This document shows positions 62,165 to 64,000 of a stretch of 64,000 bases of DNA, piece by piece. The first letter of the stretch is position 1. The number at the start of each line of letters is the position of its first letter. Below the pieces are notes generated by a model. The model worked only from the letters and a program-made list of their open reading frames with translations. It made no database searches and was not told the origin of the DNA. The DNA comes from an uncultured Desulfobulbus sp. (GTDB lineage: Bacteria; Desulfobacterota; Desulfobulbia; Desulfobulbales; Desulfobulbaceae). A program made the translations under genes and the position numbers. The stretch is taken from NCBI RefSeq assembly GCF_963664075.1, contig NZ_OY760916.1:2048001-2112000 (forward strand), written 5' to 3'.

Positions 62165-63391
62165 TTAACGATCGGATTCTCCCAAAACCACATCAAGGCT
62201 GCCGATATTGGCGATCAGATCAGCAATCAACTCTCCCTTGCACAGGGCCTTGAGGGAGCTGATATGGATAAAAGATGGGGAGCGGATATGCATGCGGTAG
62301 GGGCGATTGTTGCCATCGGAGATGAAGTAGAATCCCAGCTCACCTTTGGGAACCTCGGTGGCCACATAGACATCGCCTTCGAGATAGAGCTTTTTATCGC
62401 GCACCAGCTTAACCAGACCACCACCATAGTTACCGGCCTGAGGTACAACCCGGGCGGGTGCCTTAAAGGGCATGACCAGATCTGGAGCATCCGGCCCGAA
62501 AATAGGTCCGGGAGGCAGCTGGTCGATGCACTGTTGAATAATGCGCACCGACTGGAGCATCTCTTCCATACGACAACGATAACGGGCGTAGATATCCCCC
62601 TCGGTCGCCAGAGGTACTTCAAAGTCGACCTTGTCGTAGGCGTCGTAGGGCTGATGTTTACGGATATCGTAATCCACCCCAGAGCCGCGCAGGCAGGCAC
62701 CGGTGAGCCCTAAACCAAGGGCCTCTTCTCCGCTGAGTTTGCCCACACCAACGGTACGTTTAAGCCAGATACGGTTGGTGTCGATCAGGGTTTCGTATTC
62801 CTCCATTTTGGAGGGGAACATGTCGAGAAACCGTTGAAGCTCATCAATGAAATAGCGGCTGACATCCTGGCGCACCCCACCAATGCGGGGATAGGAAAAG
62901 GTCAGTCGTGCCCCGCAGAGCTCCTCAAAGAGATCAAGGAGAATTTCTCGCTCACGGAAGCAGTAGAGAAAGACGGTCATGGCCCCGATATCAAGGGCAT
63001 GGGTCGCCAACCAGAGGAGGTGGGAACAGAGCCTGGACATCTCGCCCACGATGGTGCGGATATACTGGGCCCGCTCGGGAACGGAGATGGCAAGCAATTT
63101 TTCAACCGCCACACAGTAACCAATGTTATTGGACATGGCGGCGATATAATCAAGCCGATCCGTCAAGATGAGTGCCTGGGCGTAGGTTTTACTTTCGGCG
63201 AGTTTTTCAAATCCACGATGGAGGTACCCAACCTGTGGATTGCACTCCATAATGGTTTCACCATCAAGCTCTAGGTCAACCCGCAAAACACCGTGGGTCG
63301 CAGGATGCTGAGGCCCCATACGCAGAGAGTAGCGTTCGCTCTCTCCGTCAACCACAGGCACCTCGATGGTTTTGGACGTTGTCTGACTCAT
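62165..63391 (-). CDS. nuoD: NADH-quinone oxidoreductase-like complex, subunit D
   Basis: 408-aa 49-kDa-type subunit, separate from NuoC (not fused as in E. coli). [40 protein letters not shown] and the C-terminal DVVLGESDR are family signatures; the hydrogenase-like fold lines the quinone site. Its ATG shares one base with the nuoC stop. Confidence 0.95.
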   Translation of the reverse strand: MSQTTSKTIEVPVVDGESERYSLRMGPQHPATHGVLRVDLELDGETIMECNPQVGYLHRGFEKLAESKTYAQALILTDRLDYIAAMSNNIGYCVAVEKLLAISVPERAQYIRTIVGEMSRLCSHLLWLATHALDIGAMTVFLYCFREREILLDLFEELCGARLTFSYPRIGGVRQDVSRYFIDELQRFLDMFPSKMEEYETLIDTNRIWLKRTVGVGKLSGEEALGLGLTGACLRGSGVDYDIRKHQPYDAYDKVDFEVPLATEGDIYARYRCRMEEMLQSVRIIQQCIDQLPPGPIFGPDAPDLVMPFKAPARVVPQAGNYGGGLVKLVRDKKLYLEGDVYVATEVPKGELGFYFISDGNNRPYRMHIRSPSFIHISSLKALCKGELIADLIANIGSLDVVLGESDR

Positions 63392-63972
63392 CAGTCCTCC
63401 TCCCTGGGATCATACTGCCCGTGGGCATGGCCTTCAGGGTCAAAGCCGTGTTTATCGAGTTCTTTGACCTTTTCCAGCAACTCGGTCATCCCCTTCCATT
63501 CCACCTTGCCTTTAAGGGGATAACTTTTCTGCAGGGGATGTCCCTCCCAGTCCTCGGGCATGAGTACACGCCGCAAATCAGGATGCCCGGTAAAGCTGAT
63601 GCCCATGAGATCGTAGGTCTCTCGTTCCAGCCAATCAGCCCCTGGCCAGAGCTCAACCACGGAGTCAATGGCGGGATCTGTATCCCCCACTTCCGCCCGG
63701 AGACGGATTTCATGACCAAGGGTAATGGAATAGAGGTTATAGACCACCTCGAACTTGGAGAGTTTGGGATCTTTTCGCCTGGAGTTATCGACCCCACAGA
63801 GCGCTCGCAGATGATTCATCTGCAAAGAGGGGTCATCGCGCAGATAGGTGACCATCTCTTTGATGCGACCAGCACGGACGATCACTGCGCCCTGCCCCTG
63901 GTTGAGGTAGCTGTCGATGACTTCCTCGGGAAACCTGGCCCTGATTTGCTCGATTATCGCCACTGGCTCCAT
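63391..63972 (-). CDS. nuoC: NADH-quinone oxidoreductase-like complex, subunit C
   Basis: 193-aa 30-kDa-type subunit. [20 protein letters not shown] and [18 protein letters not shown] are the NuoC signature. AGGAGC precedes ATG 63972. The operon must continue to the right of the window, where nuoB and nuoA are expected; the last 28 bases are too short to show them. Confidence 0.95.
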   Translation of the reverse strand: MEPVAIIEQIRARFPEEVIDSYLNQGQGAVIVRAGRIKEMVTYLRDDPSLQMNHLRALCGVDNSRRKDPKLSKFEVVYNLYSITLGHEIRLRAEVGDTDPAIDSVVELWPGADWLERETYDLMGISFTGHPDLRRVLMPEDWEGHPLQKSYPLKGKVEWKGMTELLEKVKELDKHGFDPEGHAHGQYDPREED

Positions 63973-64000
63973 CGGAACTGCTCCTGTTGAATTTTTTCCT

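Overview
The window reads as the chromosome of an anaerobic, Gram-negative Desulfobacterota bacterium, most likely a Desulfobulbales-type sulfate reducer or disproportionator. This is inferred from gene content, not from a marker gene. The evidence is a tungsten-type aldehyde ferredoxin oxidoreductase beside an iron alcohol dehydrogenase, a complex I operon with no NuoE/F/G genes between nuoD and nuoH, very large multi-PAS hybrid kinases, a MucR regulator, a YeiH-type anion exporter and a CxxCH heme sensor kinase. No rRNA, tRNA, CRISPR array or intact insertion sequence was seen.

Left part (1-16700): a metal/cofactor island. After a partial TonB-dependent receptor come a small unknown gene and a MosB-like molybdenum/tungsten storage subunit (+ strand), then an unknown 196-aa protein. 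On the minus strand follow a tungstate ABC importer (tupABC) led by an excisionase-type HTH/PBP regulator, and a small membrane protein. Next are a MoeB/ThiF-like E1 (+), a MoeA fused to the same kind of PBP domain, a plain MoeA, MoaD, a tungsten aldehyde oxidoreductase (aor) and an Fe-type alcohol dehydrogenase (adh). Together these suggest import, storage, sensing and insertion of tungsten (or molybdenum) into pterin cofactor, feeding an ethanol > acetaldehyde > acetate oxidation route. A strongly structured RNA with an upstream sigma54-like promoter precedes moeA, and a nested inverted repeat precedes the storage operon.

Middle part (17200-35100): a broken M24 peptidase gene, a LysR/MFS divergent pair, a long intergenic stretch with an orphan terminator, MucR, a P-II protein, a P2-like cation ATPase, a six-PAS hybrid kinase, a double-hotdog thioesterase, a DUF2284 protein and a YeiH exporter with an unusual N-terminal extension. 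A dispersed repeat with GGATCCGTGA inverted ends occurs at about 4.05, 19.2 and 34.6-34.8 kb.

Signalling block (35170-46970): a DUF3365 heme-type kinase with its NtrC-type sigma54 activator, then, convergent to it, two translationally coupled giant sensors (dCache hybrid kinase and CheB-CheR-PAS hybrid kinase).

Right part (47270-64000): housekeeping genes: LD-carboxypeptidase, type III pantothenate kinase, CutA with a Cys-rich partner, a ParE/ParC-type topoisomerase pair, then the complex I operon nuoCDHIJKLMN running to the left from the window edge.
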